Shown here in pieces: positions 33,586 to 43,109 of a stretch of DNA of 64,000 bases (positions are counted from its first letter, which is position 1; the number at the start of each line of letters is the position of its first letter). Made by a program: the position numbers and the translations under genes. The notes below the pieces were generated by a model. The model saw nothing but the letters and a program-made list of their open reading frames with translations. It was not told the origin of the DNA and ran no database searches. This stretch comes from Gp6-AA40 sp036274155 (GTDB lineage: Bacteria; Acidobacteriota; Vicinamibacteria; Vicinamibacterales; UBA2999), in the NCBI GenBank assembly GCA_036274155.1, contig DASUGH010000056.1, positions 20,767-84,766 on the forward strand, given 5' to 3'.

Positions 33586-35178
33586 TTATCGGATCGATCT
33601 CGGCGGGCAGCTCTTTGCCCGTTCGAGCACCGGATCGAATCCCCTTCGGATATCCGCCACTGTTGTCCGGACGACAATATCGGGCTTCACCGGGCTGAAA
33701 TCGGCGAGGTCGCCGTTGGCGCGCACGCCGCGAGAGGTGGCGATGTTCACTGACAGGTGCGAGCGGGGCAGCGAGAACGGGAACTGGTTCCCGAACGAGT
33801 TCGGCTGTCCGCCGGTTTCCTCGCCGACGATTGTGGCCAGGCCGAACGTCTTGACCGCTTCGGCAAACTCCACGGCCGCTGAGTAGGTGTGCGGTCCCGT
33901 CAGCACGCACACCGGGCCTTCGAAGAACGGCTCTGCGCGCTTGCGCGTCTCGAGCGGACGTTCGAGCGGTGGCGACAACGTGCCCACCTCACCAGTGAGG
34001 TACTGCCGCGTCTCCGTCGAGAGATACGGCAGTCCCATCCAGCGAAACGGAATCCGGATGAACGAATTGATGGAGTCTCTGGTTTCCTTGCTGCGTTTCA
34101 GCTGGACGGACGTCAACAGACGGAATCGCTTCTCGGTGAGATGGCGCAGCAGCGCTTGCGAGACGCTGTCTTCTCCGCCCCCGTTCTCGCGAATGTCGAT
34201 GATCAGGACGCGAGGGCGGTCCGCCGCGACGAGCTTGAACATCCGGCTGACGGCCTTCTCGAAGTGCGACACGGTGTCGAGACCATCGACTATCGAGAGG
34301 AAGTTCATGTAGGCGATGTCCGGCTCGATGATCCGGTACTCGAAGAAGGCGTTCTTCAACTGGATCGGCTTGAAGACCGTGGGCGGAACAGACGGAAGCC
34401 GGACCTCGGTCACAGGCGGCCGTACCGGTGCTGGCGGCCCGTCCTCGAACTGATGATTGACCGGATCCCCCTGAATCGTGACGTCGCGAGTCGGGCCGCC
34501 CGGCGGCGCCACCGTCAATCGATACGGCGCGTCGATGCCGTGCAGCGCCATGTACACCCTGAATCTTCGCGCGACCTTGGCGCGGCGTCCGGCATCGGTG
34601 TCATGGCTGACCTCCGACGCCCACGCGGCGAGCAGCGCATCTGCGTCCTGACCATTGATGCGAGAGATCCGATCGCCGGGGTCGAGGCCAGCGGCGCCGT
34701 TGTGCCAGCCGACCGTGACGTGCTGCTGATCGTCGAGGCGAATGAACGGAGCAAACCGCAGGACGCGCTGAGTGTCCGCCGGAGCTGCGCGTGATGCGCG
34801 CCGCCAGTCGCTCAGCATGAGGTCGTCGCAGGAGATCTCCGTGTGGCCGTCATCGAGGACGGCCAGCACGCGACTGAGGCGCAGGCACAACCCGCCCTTC
34901 GTCTCCGACGCGGGCATCGTCTCCGCGACGCGGGCGCGCTCGGCCTCGAGCGCTTCGCGCGGATGAAACCTGTACGGATCCGCGTGCACGCGATCGACAA
35001 GGCCCATCAGGAAATCGAGATCCTCGAGCGCCGCCTCGCGCGAAAGGCTTTCCCCCGGGGCCGCGTCGATCTTCCCGAACGCCGCGAACGGATCCTTGAT
35101 GATCAGGCTGCACGCCCCACACAAGGCGGCACAGAGCAGGGCGGCGACATGGGCAGCAATGACATTGGCGCGCTTCAC
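33586..35178 (-). CDS. S41-family peptidase lipoprotein
   Basis: A 530-residue exported serine protease of the tail-specific/C-terminal processing family. The GTG start at 35178 leads into a lipoprotein signal (AAHVAALLCAALCGACSL, lipobox LCGAC), so it should be anchored in the periplasm. A PDZ-like segment is 'HNGAAGLDPGDRISRINGQD'. The catalytic domain has 'VLIIDIRENGGGEDSVSQAL', the nucleophile region 'VLTGPHTYSAAVEFAEAV' (Ser in TYSAA) and 'ATIVGEETGGQPN'. Early 'LDDGHTEIS' is the usual N-terminal S41 element. It resembles S41 proteins of unknown substrate rather than CtpA. It has no operon partner: a frameshifted remnant lies upstream and the zinc-ribbon frame downstream. Confidence 0.88.
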   Translation of the reverse strand: MKRANVIAAHVAALLCAALCGACSLIIKDPFAAFGKIDAAPGESLSREAALEDLDFLMGLVDRVHADPYRFHPREALEAERARVAETMPASETKGGLCLRLSRVLAVLDDGHTEISCDDLMLSDWRRASRAAPADTQRVLRFAPFIRLDDQQHVTVGWHNGAAGLDPGDRISRINGQDADALLAAWASEVSHDTDAGRRAKVARRFRVYMALHGIDAPYRLTVAPPGGPTRDVTIQGDPVNHQFEDGPPAPVRPPVTEVRLPSVPPTVFKPIQLKNAFFEYRIIEPDIAYMNFLSIVDGLDTVSHFEKAVSRMFKLVAADRPRVLIIDIRENGGGEDSVSQALLRHLTEKRFRLLTSVQLKRSKETRDSINSFIRIPFRWMGLPYLSTETRQYLTGEVGTLSPPLERPLETRKRAEPFFEGPVCVLTGPHTYSAAVEFAEAVKTFGLATIVGEETGGQPNSFGNQFPFSLPRSHLSVNIATSRGVRANGDLADFSPVKPDIVVRTTVADIRRGFDPVLERAKSCPPRSIR

Positions 35179-35334
35179 GCGCAGACAGAATAACCCGCTC
35201 GAGCTGGGGCCGACGCGCGACGCCCCCGCTAGCGTCGCCTCACTCGCTCCGCAGCGCACTCGCCGGACATCGGCCGGCCGTTTGTCGCGATGGTCGACAA
35301 GGCCAGGTAAATCGGCCGGAGCGGCGCGTCGGGG

Positions 35335-35650
35335 TTACTGCCGATCGCCGTTGCGCTTCTCAATCGGCAGGATTCGCATGAACGCTTCCACGGCGTGGAT
35401 TCTGGCCGTCGAAGACCTTGAACGTCTCCCACACCGTCAGCTGATCGCCGCCGCGCTCGCGCACGCCCCAGGCCATGCGCAGCCAGACGATGCCCATGCG
35501 CTCGTCCACCGCAATCATCCACGTCTGCACGTTGCCGAGGCGCTCGAAGATCGCCAGCGATTGCGTCGAGATGTTCTGGCACATGGTGTGCTGCTGTCCG
35601 CGCGGCCCGCGCGCACTTCCAGCACATGACGTTCGCGACGGCACCGGCGG
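35335..35650 (-). pseudogene. Frameshifted small gene (NTF2/SnoaL-like hypothetical)
   Basis: One minus-strand frame reads 'TMCQNISTQSLAIFERLGNV', 'QTWMIAVDERMGIVWLRMAW' and 'DQLTVWETFKVFDGQ'. The continuation 'HAVEAFMRILPIEKRNGDRQ' and a TAA at 35335 lie in the next frame. A single extra A in CAGAATCCAC (about 35402) accounts for the shift: removing it restores DGQIHAVEAFMRILPIE. The composite matches the second half of a small hypothetical family common in Acidobacteriota and Proteobacteria. The N-terminal part upstream of 35630 is also broken. A sequencing error could explain the one-base shift but not the damaged start. Confidence 0.62.
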
Positions 35651-35842
35651 CAGATCGACTGCGCTGTGTGGATGCCGTGCGCGCCAGGAGGATCGTCGTG
35701 ATGAGCCGTGGCGGGGGCGGGCGGCGTCGCCCAACGGGATTCCGTCAACAGCCCCGTCATCAGGCCTGTCGTCCGTGCGAACGGTGCCAGCGTCGCCGCG
35801 GCACGGGCATCCGCGCCGCGGCGTCATTGAGCGAAGAAGCGC

Positions 35843-37153
35843 TTACTCCGCCGGTTCGATCCGCAGCATCACCGCGTCGGCCTCGTCCGTGAGCACATAC
35901 AGCAGGCCGTCGCGGCCCTGCTTCACGTCGCGAAGCCGCCGGCGCAGATCGACCAGCAGCGGCTCGCGCCGCAGCTCTTCGAGGTTCTTGTTGATCAGAA
36001 TCCGGTGCAGCTGGCCCGTTCCCGGAATCTCGCCGTACCGCATGCCCGTGACGAATACATCGCCCTTCCACTTGGGCAGGCGATCGCCGGTGTAGAACGC
36101 GATGCTCGACACGGCTATCGCGGGCATCCAGTAGATGACCGGGTCGCGGTAGCCGTCCTTCGTGAACGGTCCCTGCCACGGTCCGCCGTACGTCCGCCCG
36201 AGGCTGATGAGCGGCCAGCCGTAGTTGGCGCCGGGCGACAGGATGTTCACCTCGTCGCCGCCGTTCGGCCCGTTCTCGATCTGCCAGATCGCGCCGGTGA
36301 GCGGGTGTTTGGCCATCCGAAGGAACGTGCGGTGGCCCATCGTGAAGATCTCCGGCCGTGCATCCTTGCGGTTGACGAACGGGTTATCCGGCGGCACCTT
36401 GCCCTCGTCCGTCAGCCGAAGAATCTTGCCGGCGAGGGAGTTGGGGTTCTGCGTATCGCCGCCTCCGTACGCGACGTACAGCATGCCGTCGCCGCCGAAC
36501 ACGATCGGGCCGCCGCTGGCGCCTTCACCGACGAAGATGTCCTTCAGGTCGGTGAACCCCTTGCCGTCCCACACCGCACGCGCCACGGCCACCGCCGTTC
36601 GCTGTCCACCACCACGACCGCCGCCTCGTCCTCCACCGGCCCCGGCAGCAGCGGGAGCGGCCCCGGCAGGACCGGGGGCGGCTCCGCGCGCAGGCGCGGG
36701 AGCAGCAGCGGGCGCCGCGCCGGGCGGCGGGCCGAGCGGCTTGGTGTAGCTGATGTAGACGAGGCGATTGCGGGCGAAGTCGGGATGCAGCGCCAGGTCC
36801 GTACCGGACAGACCCGAGCCGATCGCCTGGGGCGCGCCAGGCACCGGCTTCGGATCGACCACGCCATTACGCACGGCCTTGATCGCGCCGCCTCGCTCGG
36901 CCACGAGGATCACGTCGTCGGACACGAACGCCATGCTCCACGGGTTCTGGAAGCCGCGTGCGTAGACGCTCACGCGAATGGTCTGACCCTCGGCCGTCTC
37001 ATAGCGGACGGGCGCGTCGGGCAGCGGTGGAATCTTGATGCCGTTTGGTGCCACGGGCGTGTTGCCGCGCATCGGCACTTCCTGCTGGGCCGTCAGAGGC
37101 ACGGCAAGAGCCGTCAGCACGGCGGTGGCGAGAAGACGCAAGGACCCGTTCAT
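35843..37153 (-). CDS. PQQ-dependent aldose (glucose/sorbosone-type) dehydrogenase
   Basis: A 436-residue periplasmic six-bladed propeller enzyme oxidising aldose sugars with PQQ. Signal peptide 1-22 (LRLLATAVLTALAVPLTA). Motifs are 'VYARGFQNPWSMAFVSDDVI', 'LVAERGGAIKAV', 'TDLALHPDFARNRLVYISYT', 'GKILRLTDEGKVPPDNPF', 'GHRTFLRMAKHPLTGAIWQI' and 'ENGPNGGDEVNIL' with the catalytic and PQQ-binding residues. The usual GHRNPQG is here GHRTFLR. An approximately 42-residue insert made almost only of Ala, Pro and Gly (about residues 144-185) interrupts a propeller loop. The ATG at 37153 has GGAGA about 7 bp upstream; the longer frame lacks support. It is divergent from the PadR/ADOP unit at 37417. Confidence 0.9.
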   Translation of the reverse strand: MNGSLRLLATAVLTALAVPLTAQQEVPMRGNTPVAPNGIKIPPLPDAPVRYETAEGQTIRVSVYARGFQNPWSMAFVSDDVILVAERGGAIKAVRNGVVDPKPVPGAPQAIGSGLSGTDLALHPDFARNRLVYISYTKPLGPPPGAAPAAAPAPARGAAPGPAGAAPAAAGAGGGRGGGRGGGQRTAVAVARAVWDGKGFTDLKDIFVGEGASGGPIVFGGDGMLYVAYGGGDTQNPNSLAGKILRLTDEGKVPPDNPFVNRKDARPEIFTMGHRTFLRMAKHPLTGAIWQIENGPNGGDEVNILSPGANYGWPLISLGRTYGGPWQGPFTKDGYRDPVIYWMPAIAVSSIAFYTGDRLPKWKGDVFVTGMRYGEIPGTGQLHRILINKNLEELRREPLLVDLRRRLRDVKQGRDGLLYVLTDEADAVMLRIEPAE

Positions 37154-37416
37154 ACGATCGTCTCCAGGAATGCTGTTGCCGGGATAAATGGTCGCTGGAT
37201 TATGAACCGATTGGGGCCCCGGTCGCCATGATCCCGGCCGTGCGGCGCCGGACACACACGTCCCACGCCCGGACGGCGGACTGCGCGCGAGACACCGGCG
37301 GGCGCCGAAACCTCAATACTCAGACATTCTCTGTAATGGCGCTGGTCTTGAATGTGATTTGCGCCGTTCGTCGAAGCAGAGTTACCCAGATCGTCATAAC
37401 AAATGCCCGGAGGACC

Positions 37417-37752
37417 ATGGCGGCGAAGACGCCCAATACGCTCCTGCACGGCTCGCTCGACGCGCTCATTCTGAAAACGCTGGCCGCGGGCCCGCGGCAT
37501 GGTTACGCGATCGCGAAGTACATCGAGGATGCCTCCGCTGACACCGTGATCGTCGAGGAAGGCTCCCTGTACCCGGCCCTGTACCGGATGGAGCGCAGAG
37601 GGTGGCTCGAGGCGGAGTGGGGAGAGTCTTAGCTGGGCCGGCGCGCCAAGCTCTATCGGCTGACGCGTCAGGGGCGTGCGCAGCTGGTTGCCGAAACCGC
37701 GGCCTGGCTGCAGTTCGTGGCGGGCGTCTCCAGGATCCTGCTCGCACAATGA
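37417..37752 (+). pseudogene. PadR-family regulator interrupted by an in-frame TAG
   Basis: ATG 37417 follows GGAGG (37409-37413). The frame encodes 'LLHGSLDALILKTLAAGPRH', 'GYAIAKYIEDASADTVIVEE' and 'GSLYPALYRMERRGWLEAEW' and then GES-stop: TAG at 37630-37632. After it the same frame continues 'LGRRAKLYRLTRQGRAQLVA' to a TGA at 37750-37752 that overlaps the ATG of the ADOP gene. In PadR relatives this position is Glu (GESELGRRAK), so GAG to TAG explains the stop by one substitution. The truncated 71-residue product retains the DNA-binding helices but lacks the wing and dimerisation helix, so it is probably inactive. Confidence 0.85.
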
Positions 37753-40406
37753 AACGCTCGCTTCGCTCGTGGCTCTGGCGCGTGCCGATCGAGCAGGAAG
37801 TGGACGAGGAGCTCGCCCTGCACCTCGAGCTGCGGACGCGCGAGCTGATCGCCGCGGGTGTGGATCCGCGGGAGGCCCGCGACATCGCGCTCCGCCGGAT
37901 GGGCGATGTGCGGACCCTGAGGCGCGCATGCGTGACCACCGGCAGGAAGCGGAATCGTGAGATGAAACTGTCGCAATGGATCGACGAGCGGAGGCACGAC
38001 ATCAGCTTCGCCATTCGCCAGCTGCGGTCCGCGCCCGGGTTCACCCTCGTGGCGACGATGACGCTGGCGCTCGGCATCGGCGCCAACAGCGCCATCTTTG
38101 CCCTCGCCGACGCGGCGCTGCTCCGGCCACTGCCGTTCCCCGGCTCCGACCGCCTCGTGATGCTGTGGGAGCGCCGTGCCGACGGGACACGGAATGCGGT
38201 GAATCCCGTCGAGTTCGTCGAGTGGAGCGAGCGGACCCGCACGTTCGACGCGCTTGCCGCGGTCCTCGCGGGCGGAGGAACGATCGAAAACCCGGACGGG
38301 ACCGCCGAGGCGATCGATGGTCAGGCCGTGAGCGCCCGTTTCTTCGATGTTCTCGGCGTTCGCCCGATTGCCGGGCGAACGTTCCAGGCCGGCGACGAAG
38401 CGCCGCAGGGCCAGGTCGTCGTGCTCGGCGAGGGCTTCTGGCGCGAGCGCTTTGGCGCCGACCCGACGGTCGTCGGCCGCGTGCTGACCTTGGACGGGCG
38501 GTCGATGACCGTGATCGGCATCGTGCCCGCGCAGATGGAGACGCGCGCGCTCGGCGGCACGAGGCGGGTTGCCATCTGGACGCTTCTGAACACGCCGTCG
38601 AACCGCGTACCGGCACAACGTTACGCGCACTACATGCGGGTCATCGGCCGCCTCGAGCAGGGGACGACGCTCGATGCGGCCGCGAGCGACATGAACACGA
38701 TCGCCGACGGGATCGCGCGTGAATCACCAGCCACGAACCGGGGCCACGGTGTCGCGATCGAACCGCTGCGCGATGCCTTGATCGGCCGCGAGCTGCGCCT
38801 GACGGCGCTGCTGCTGCTGGGCGTCGTCACCTTCGTGCTGCTGCTGTGCTGCGCGAACGTTGCGAACCTGTTCCTGTCGCGCACGACCGCGCGGGCACGC
38901 GAGCTGGCCGTACGCTCGGCGCTCGGCGCCGGCCGGGCGAGAATCGTCGCGCAGCTGCTCACGGAGAGCATGGTGCTCGCGGCGCTCGGCGGCGCTGCCG
39001 GCGTCGCGGTGGGCGCTGCGATCCTGCGGATCGCGCCGTCGATGATTCCGCCGGGCCTGCTGCCACCGACGATGGTGCTGGGCTTCAACGGCCGCGTGGT
39101 TGCGTTCTGCACGTCGGCGGCGGTGGCGATCGCGCTCATGGTCGGACTTGCGCCCGCCTGCCGGGCAACCAGCCGCTCGCTGCTGCAGCAGCTGGGCGGC
39201 CGCGGCACGACGGCACACAGCACGCGGTTTCGAAGCGTTCTGGTCGGTGCCGAGATCGCAGTGGCGGTGCTGCTGTTGTGCGGCGCCGGGCTGCTGCTGC
39301 GCACGCTCGTGATGCTGGATCGCGTCGACCCGGGGCATCGTGCCGGTGACGCCCTGACGGCCATCATCAACCTGCCGATGACGAGCAGCCCCGACGCGAT
39401 GCGCCGGTTCTATGCCGCCGTCGAGCGCGAGATTGGCGCTGTGCCCGGTGTGCGCGGTGTCGCGTGGGGCAGCGGCGTGCCGCTCGACGGCTGGTGGTTC
39501 GGGCAAACGTTTCAAATCGTCGGCGATCCGCCGCGCGCGCCGACCGATCGCGACCCCGCGACGTATCAGATGGTGAGCGCGTCTCACTTCTCCACGCTTG
39601 GGATCCCGGTGTTACGCGGGCGAGCGTTTGCGGCAGCCGACACCGCTGAAGCTGCGCCGGTGGCCATCGTGAACGAGGAGTTCGTGCGTCGCCATGCGGG
39701 CGGCCGCGATCCGCTCAGGATGCGCATCTCCGTCAACGCGATGACGCAGCCGCCATCCGTGGTCGAGCGTGAGATCGTCGGTGTCGTCGGCCACGTCATG
39801 GGCCTTCCCGATCGCCTCGAGCCCGAACCCCAGATCTACGTTCCCATCCAGCAGAACGCGTGGTGGTCGGCGACGCTGGTGGTGCGTCCGGCGTCCGGGG
39901 CTGCGGCGGCGCTCGCGCCCGCGGTTCGAGCGGCCGTGGCGCGCGTGGACAAGACCAGAGCGCTCACGCGGATCCAGACGCTCGACGAGATCGAGCGCGG
40001 CGCGACGTCGCGCTGGCGCTTCCGCGCGCAGCTGGTGGGAACGTTCGCCGCGCTGGCGCTCGCTGTGGCAGTGATCGGCGTGTTCGGAGTGCTGGCGTAC
40101 TCGGTGCAACAGCGCGTGCCGGAAGTCGCGGTGCGGATGGCGCTCGGCGCGCGTCGCGGCGACGTGCTGACGCTGGTCCTGTCGAGCACGGCCCGGGTGG
40201 TGATCGTCGGCTCCCTGATCGGGCTTGCGCTGGCGGCGCTGGCCAGCCGCTGGATCGCGACGCTCCTCTTTGGCGTGACGCCGCTGGATCCGATCACGTT
40301 TGCGGCGGCGGCGATCGTGCTCGCTGTCGCGGCGGCAGTCGCCGCGACCGTACCCGCGCTGCGCGCGATGCGCGTGAGTCCTGTGATCGCCTTCAGGCAG
40401 GACTGA
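37749..40406 (+). CDS. ADOP-family duplicated MacB/FtsX-type permease
   Basis: An 885-residue membrane protein with the complete ADOP plan. It has a cytosolic N-terminal helix bundle (1-95, 'EEVDEELALHLELRTRELI' type), TM1 around 100-125 (LALGIGANSAIFALAD) and a first MacB periplasmic domain. Three TMs follow with 'LLLCCANVANLFLSRTTARA', 'RELAVRSALGAGRARIVAQL' and 'GLAPACRATSRSL'. A second periplasmic domain precedes the last three TMs (VIGVFGVLAYSVQQRVPEVA, 'VRMALGARRGDVLTLVL', C-terminal 'PVIAFRQD'). There is no ATPase in the window; ADOPs are 'orphan' permeases lacking a linked MacB ATPase. The start ATG lies inside the PadR stop (ATGA), so loss of full PadR translation may reduce its expression. 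No phosphatase tail, unlike the paralogue at 28899-32951. Confidence 0.93.
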   Translation: MKRSLRSWLWRVPIEQEVDEELALHLELRTRELIAAGVDPREARDIALRRMGDVRTLRRACVTTGRKRNREMKLSQWIDERRHDISFAIRQLRSAPGFTLVATMTLALGIGANSAIFALADAALLRPLPFPGSDRLVMLWERRADGTRNAVNPVEFVEWSERTRTFDALAAVLAGGGTIENPDGTAEAIDGQAVSARFFDVLGVRPIAGRTFQAGDEAPQGQVVVLGEGFWRERFGADPTVVGRVLTLDGRSMTVIGIVPAQMETRALGGTRRVAIWTLLNTPSNRVPAQRYAHYMRVIGRLEQGTTLDAAASDMNTIADGIARESPATNRGHGVAIEPLRDALIGRELRLTALLLLGVVTFVLLLCCANVANLFLSRTTARARELAVRSALGAGRARIVAQLLTESMVLAALGGAAGVAVGAAILRIAPSMIPPGLLPPTMVLGFNGRVVAFCTSAAVAIALMVGLAPACRATSRSLLQQLGGRGTTAHSTRFRSVLVGAEIAVAVLLLCGAGLLLRTLVMLDRVDPGHRAGDALTAIINLPMTSSPDAMRRFYAAVEREIGAVPGVRGVAWGSGVPLDGWWFGQTFQIVGDPPRAPTDRDPATYQMVSASHFSTLGIPVLRGRAFAAADTAEAAPVAIVNEEFVRRHAGGRDPLRMRISVNAMTQPPSVVEREIVGVVGHVMGLPDRLEPEPQIYVPIQQNAWWSATLVVRPASGAAAALAPAVRAAVARVDKTRALTRIQTLDEIERGATSRWRFRAQLVGTFAALALAVAVIGVFGVLAYSVQQRVPEVAVRMALGARRGDVLTLVLSSTARVVIVGSLIGLALAALASRWIATLLFGVTPLDPITFAAAAIVLAVAAAVAATVPALRAMRVSPVIAFRQD

Positions 40407-40531
40407 CTTCCCGCTCACGCCGCCGGATCCGATGACGTACGCGCTGGCACCGATGGTCGCGCTGATCACAGCCGCTGCCGCGTGGTCGCCCCCCGGCGCG
40501 CCACGCGCAGAGCTTACCCCTTGTGGCAAGG

Positions 40532-40939
40532 TCAAACGGCCAGGGGGAGCACCGGTCGATTCTTGCGATAGGAGTTCTTCACCGCGATCCTGCCGTCGCG
40601 AAACATGAACAGGTCGCACCCGTTGACCTCCACCCGCGCGCCATCCTTGCGTGTGCCGGTGAACGTCCACTCCGACACGCCGCAATCGCCCGCGACGAAA
40701 GTCCGCGGGTTCGCCCAGTGCGCGTCGGGGAAGGTGTCGAAGACCGCGCCGAATGCCTCTCGAACGGCGCGCTGCCCCTCGCTTCGCTCTCCCTGGACCT
40801 CCGGGCCGGCCGATGCCTCGAACACGCAGTCGTCGGTCATCATCGACATCAGCGCGTCGAGATCGTGCCGGTTCCATGCCTCGGCGAAGCGATCCAGCAG
40901 TTCGAGGCGATCCGTGTCCTGGCGCCGGTTGTGTTCCAT
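40532..40939 (-). CDS. SnoaL-like / NTF2-fold protein
   Basis: A 135-residue alpha+beta barrel protein. The helix 'LELLDRFAEAWNRHDLDALM' followed by 'SMMTDDCVFEAS' and the strands 'SEWTFTGTRKDGARVEV' and 'GCDLFMFRDGRIAVKNSYRK' are typical of the SnoaL-like polyketide-cyclase superfamily, most of which have no known substrate. The ATG at 40939 is preferred over an extension to 40990 because the conserved helix begins a few residues later. It is isolated between the ADOP gene and the alpha/beta hydrolase. Confidence 0.85.
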   Translation of the reverse strand: MEHNRRQDTDRLELLDRFAEAWNRHDLDALMSMMTDDCVFEASAGPEVQGERSEGQRAVREAFGAVFDTFPDAHWANPRTFVAGDCGVSEWTFTGTRKDGARVEVNGCDLFMFRDGRIAVKNSYRKNRPVLPLAV

Positions 40940-41110
40940 GGCACTATTCTTCAGCAGGCGAACGCTCCACAATCCGGGCGCCGTCCTCAAAGCCGGGCGC
41001 GTCGTTGCTGGCGCGCTGCCAGACTGACGTCAATGCCGTCACTTCGCGTGACCTTGATCTCGATGCGTCGCTGATTCACACTTCCGGTGCTTCGAGCGAA
41101 GAGGCGGACG

Positions 41111-42964
41111 ATGAGAACACCCTTCGTCATTGCGCTGATGCTGCTGGGATGTGCCAGCGCCCGACCGGCAACTGCGCAGACGGTGCCTCGCTTCGAAGCG
41201 GGCCCGTGCGCGATCCGGCCGGGCGACTGGGCACAGAACGTCCGACTGGAATGCGGCGCGCTCGTCGTCGCGATGGATCGGCAGCATCCCGAGCTCAAAC
41301 AGCTGCGACTCGCGGTCGCCATACTTCATCCCGGACAGCGGCCATCAGAGCCTCCGCTCGTGCTCCTCCATGGCGGTCCCGCAGGGCCGGGCGGTCTGCG
41401 CGCCGATCCCATGGCGCTTGCGGTTCGCTGGTCTTCCGCCCTGAACCGCGACATTGTCGTCTACGACCAGCGCGGCGCCGGCTTCTCGGAGCCCGAACTG
41501 TGTCCGGAGGCGGCGGCACAGGCGCTGCAGCAGCGCACCGAAGCGTCGGCGCGCGAACGGGAACGCGGTTGGAATGAAGCGGCCGATCGCTGTGTGGCCG
41601 ATCTGAAGCGCGACGACCTCGATCCGCACTTCTTCAACAGCCGCGTGAACGCGGAAGATCTCATCGATCTGCGCAGGACGCTCGGCTACGAATCGTGGGA
41701 TGTGTTCGGCGTCTCCTACGGTGCGCGGCTGGCGCAGGAGGTGATGAAGCGCGATGGGCGAGCGGTACACAGCGCGATTCTCGCCAGTCCCTTGATACCT
41801 GGCGTCGCCAAAGCCGAAGATGCGCTGTCGGTCCAGCGCGCGATCGACCGCGTCTTCGAGGAATGCGCCGCACAGACGGCGTGTCGCAGCGCTTTTCCTG
41901 CTCCTGAGCAGGACCTCGTCGAGTTGTACAGGGAACTGAATGCCACGCCGATGGAAGTGGTCGTCGAGCGTGGGAATGCGCGGATCCCGGTCGTTCTCGA
42001 TGGACGCCGTTTCGTTTCGGATCTCGTCGGCCGCTTTTCGGTGAGACAGCTCAATCGATTGCCGCTGTTGCTGCACGAATTTCGGCGAGGCGATCGCACC
42101 GCCGCGGCACGGCTGCTGGTCGCCGATGGATTGGGCCCGAACGTGGCCAACAACGCACTGACGAATCTGGTGACGTGCTACGACATCGCCGGTACACCCG
42201 CATACCGGATGGCCCTCGACAACGTCAACAAGACGCTGAAGGAACCGTTTCGGCAGCTCGTGGTCCCCACCGAGATGTGCAGCCACTTCCTGCAGCGATA
42301 TGCCGATGCCGCCGAGCACGAATTCGTCCGCAGTGACATCCCGACGCTCATTCTGACGAATCAGTTCGACGACCGGACTCCCACCGACCACGGTCGCCGA
42401 ATCGCGGCGTCGCTCTCACACGTGTATCAGTTCGAGCTGCCGGCGCTCGGCCACGCTGAGACGCCGGCGGGATGTTTCGACGCGATTGTCCACAGCTTCC
42501 TGAAGAACCCCGATCGCCAACCGGACGGCGGATGCGTGGCGGCGATGCCGCGTCTGACGTTCGAGGCCCGCCGCCTCGAGCGGCCGATGCTGTTCTTCGC
42601 GATTGGCAGCACCGATTCCGCGCTCACGCCTTTCGCGGGCACGTGGGATGCGGCCTTTCCCAACGCGCCGCGTCCGTTCACGTTTTCGCTGACGATCGCG
42701 AACGGCCGGGTCTCCGGCAGTGTGACGGCCGGGGGCGGGGCGTTGAACCTTCCGGTGGTCGAAGGCGCCGCCGACCAGCGCACCCTGATGTTCAAGGTGA
42801 ACAGTCCCGACGGCGGGCGCGTGATCACCTTCACCGGCAGCGTCGACGGCGACACCATTTCCTTCCAGCGCGATGTGCTGCTTCCACCAGGGGCCGATCC
42901 AGGTGGGAATGCGTTATGGGGAACGACCGGGCCGCGCACGTTCACCGCGCAGCGCGCGCGATGA
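41111..42964 (+). CDS. Secreted alpha/beta hydrolase (S33 prolyl-aminopeptidase/TAP-like) with extra C-terminal domain
   Basis: A 617-residue exported hydrolase. Signal peptide 1-23 (VIALMLLGCASARPATA; the LLGCAS string could also be a lipobox). The core has the oxyanion motif 'LLHGGPAGPGG', 'DIVVYDQRGAGFSEPELC', the nucleophile 'DVFGVSYGARLAQEVM' (GVSYG), the acid near 'LILTNQFDDRTPTDHG' and the His in 'FELPALGHAETPAGCF'. A TAP-like C-terminal part is therefore present. Residues about 510-617 add a beta-rich domain ('AGTWDAAFPNAPRPFTFSLT', 'GGRVITFTGSVDGDTISF') seen on other secreted acidobacterial hydrolases. The ATG at 41111 follows GAGG 6 bp upstream. Probably a peptidase or esterase of the cell envelope. 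Confidence 0.86.
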   Translation: MRTPFVIALMLLGCASARPATAQTVPRFEAGPCAIRPGDWAQNVRLECGALVVAMDRQHPELKQLRLAVAILHPGQRPSEPPLVLLHGGPAGPGGLRADPMALAVRWSSALNRDIVVYDQRGAGFSEPELCPEAAAQALQQRTEASARERERGWNEAADRCVADLKRDDLDPHFFNSRVNAEDLIDLRRTLGYESWDVFGVSYGARLAQEVMKRDGRAVHSAILASPLIPGVAKAEDALSVQRAIDRVFEECAAQTACRSAFPAPEQDLVELYRELNATPMEVVVERGNARIPVVLDGRRFVSDLVGRFSVRQLNRLPLLLHEFRRGDRTAAARLLVADGLGPNVANNALTNLVTCYDIAGTPAYRMALDNVNKTLKEPFRQLVVPTEMCSHFLQRYADAAEHEFVRSDIPTLILTNQFDDRTPTDHGRRIAASLSHVYQFELPALGHAETPAGCFDAIVHSFLKNPDRQPDGGCVAAMPRLTFEARRLERPMLFFAIGSTDSALTPFAGTWDAAFPNAPRPFTFSLTIANGRVSGSVTAGGGALNLPVVEGAADQRTLMFKVNSPDGGRVITFTGSVDGDTISFQRDVLLPPGADPGGNALWGTTGPRTFTAQRAR

Positions 42965-43109
42965 ATGGACGAGTGTGACCCGACGAGTGACGTTGGAAGC
43001 AGATGCCGCTTCTCCGCGGGCGTAGCGTCTGCGAATTTCCGCGTTCCTGCTGTTGGACCCGAGATGATGCCGGCGATGGCCTGCTCTCCCATGCCGCCGG
43101 ATGCCGTAC

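Noticed and set aside
35851..35870. tRNA T-arm-like string GGTTCGATCC
   Set aside because: It lies in the coding end of the sugar dehydrogenase and no acceptor or anticodon arm can be built around it. No tRNA gene was found in the window.
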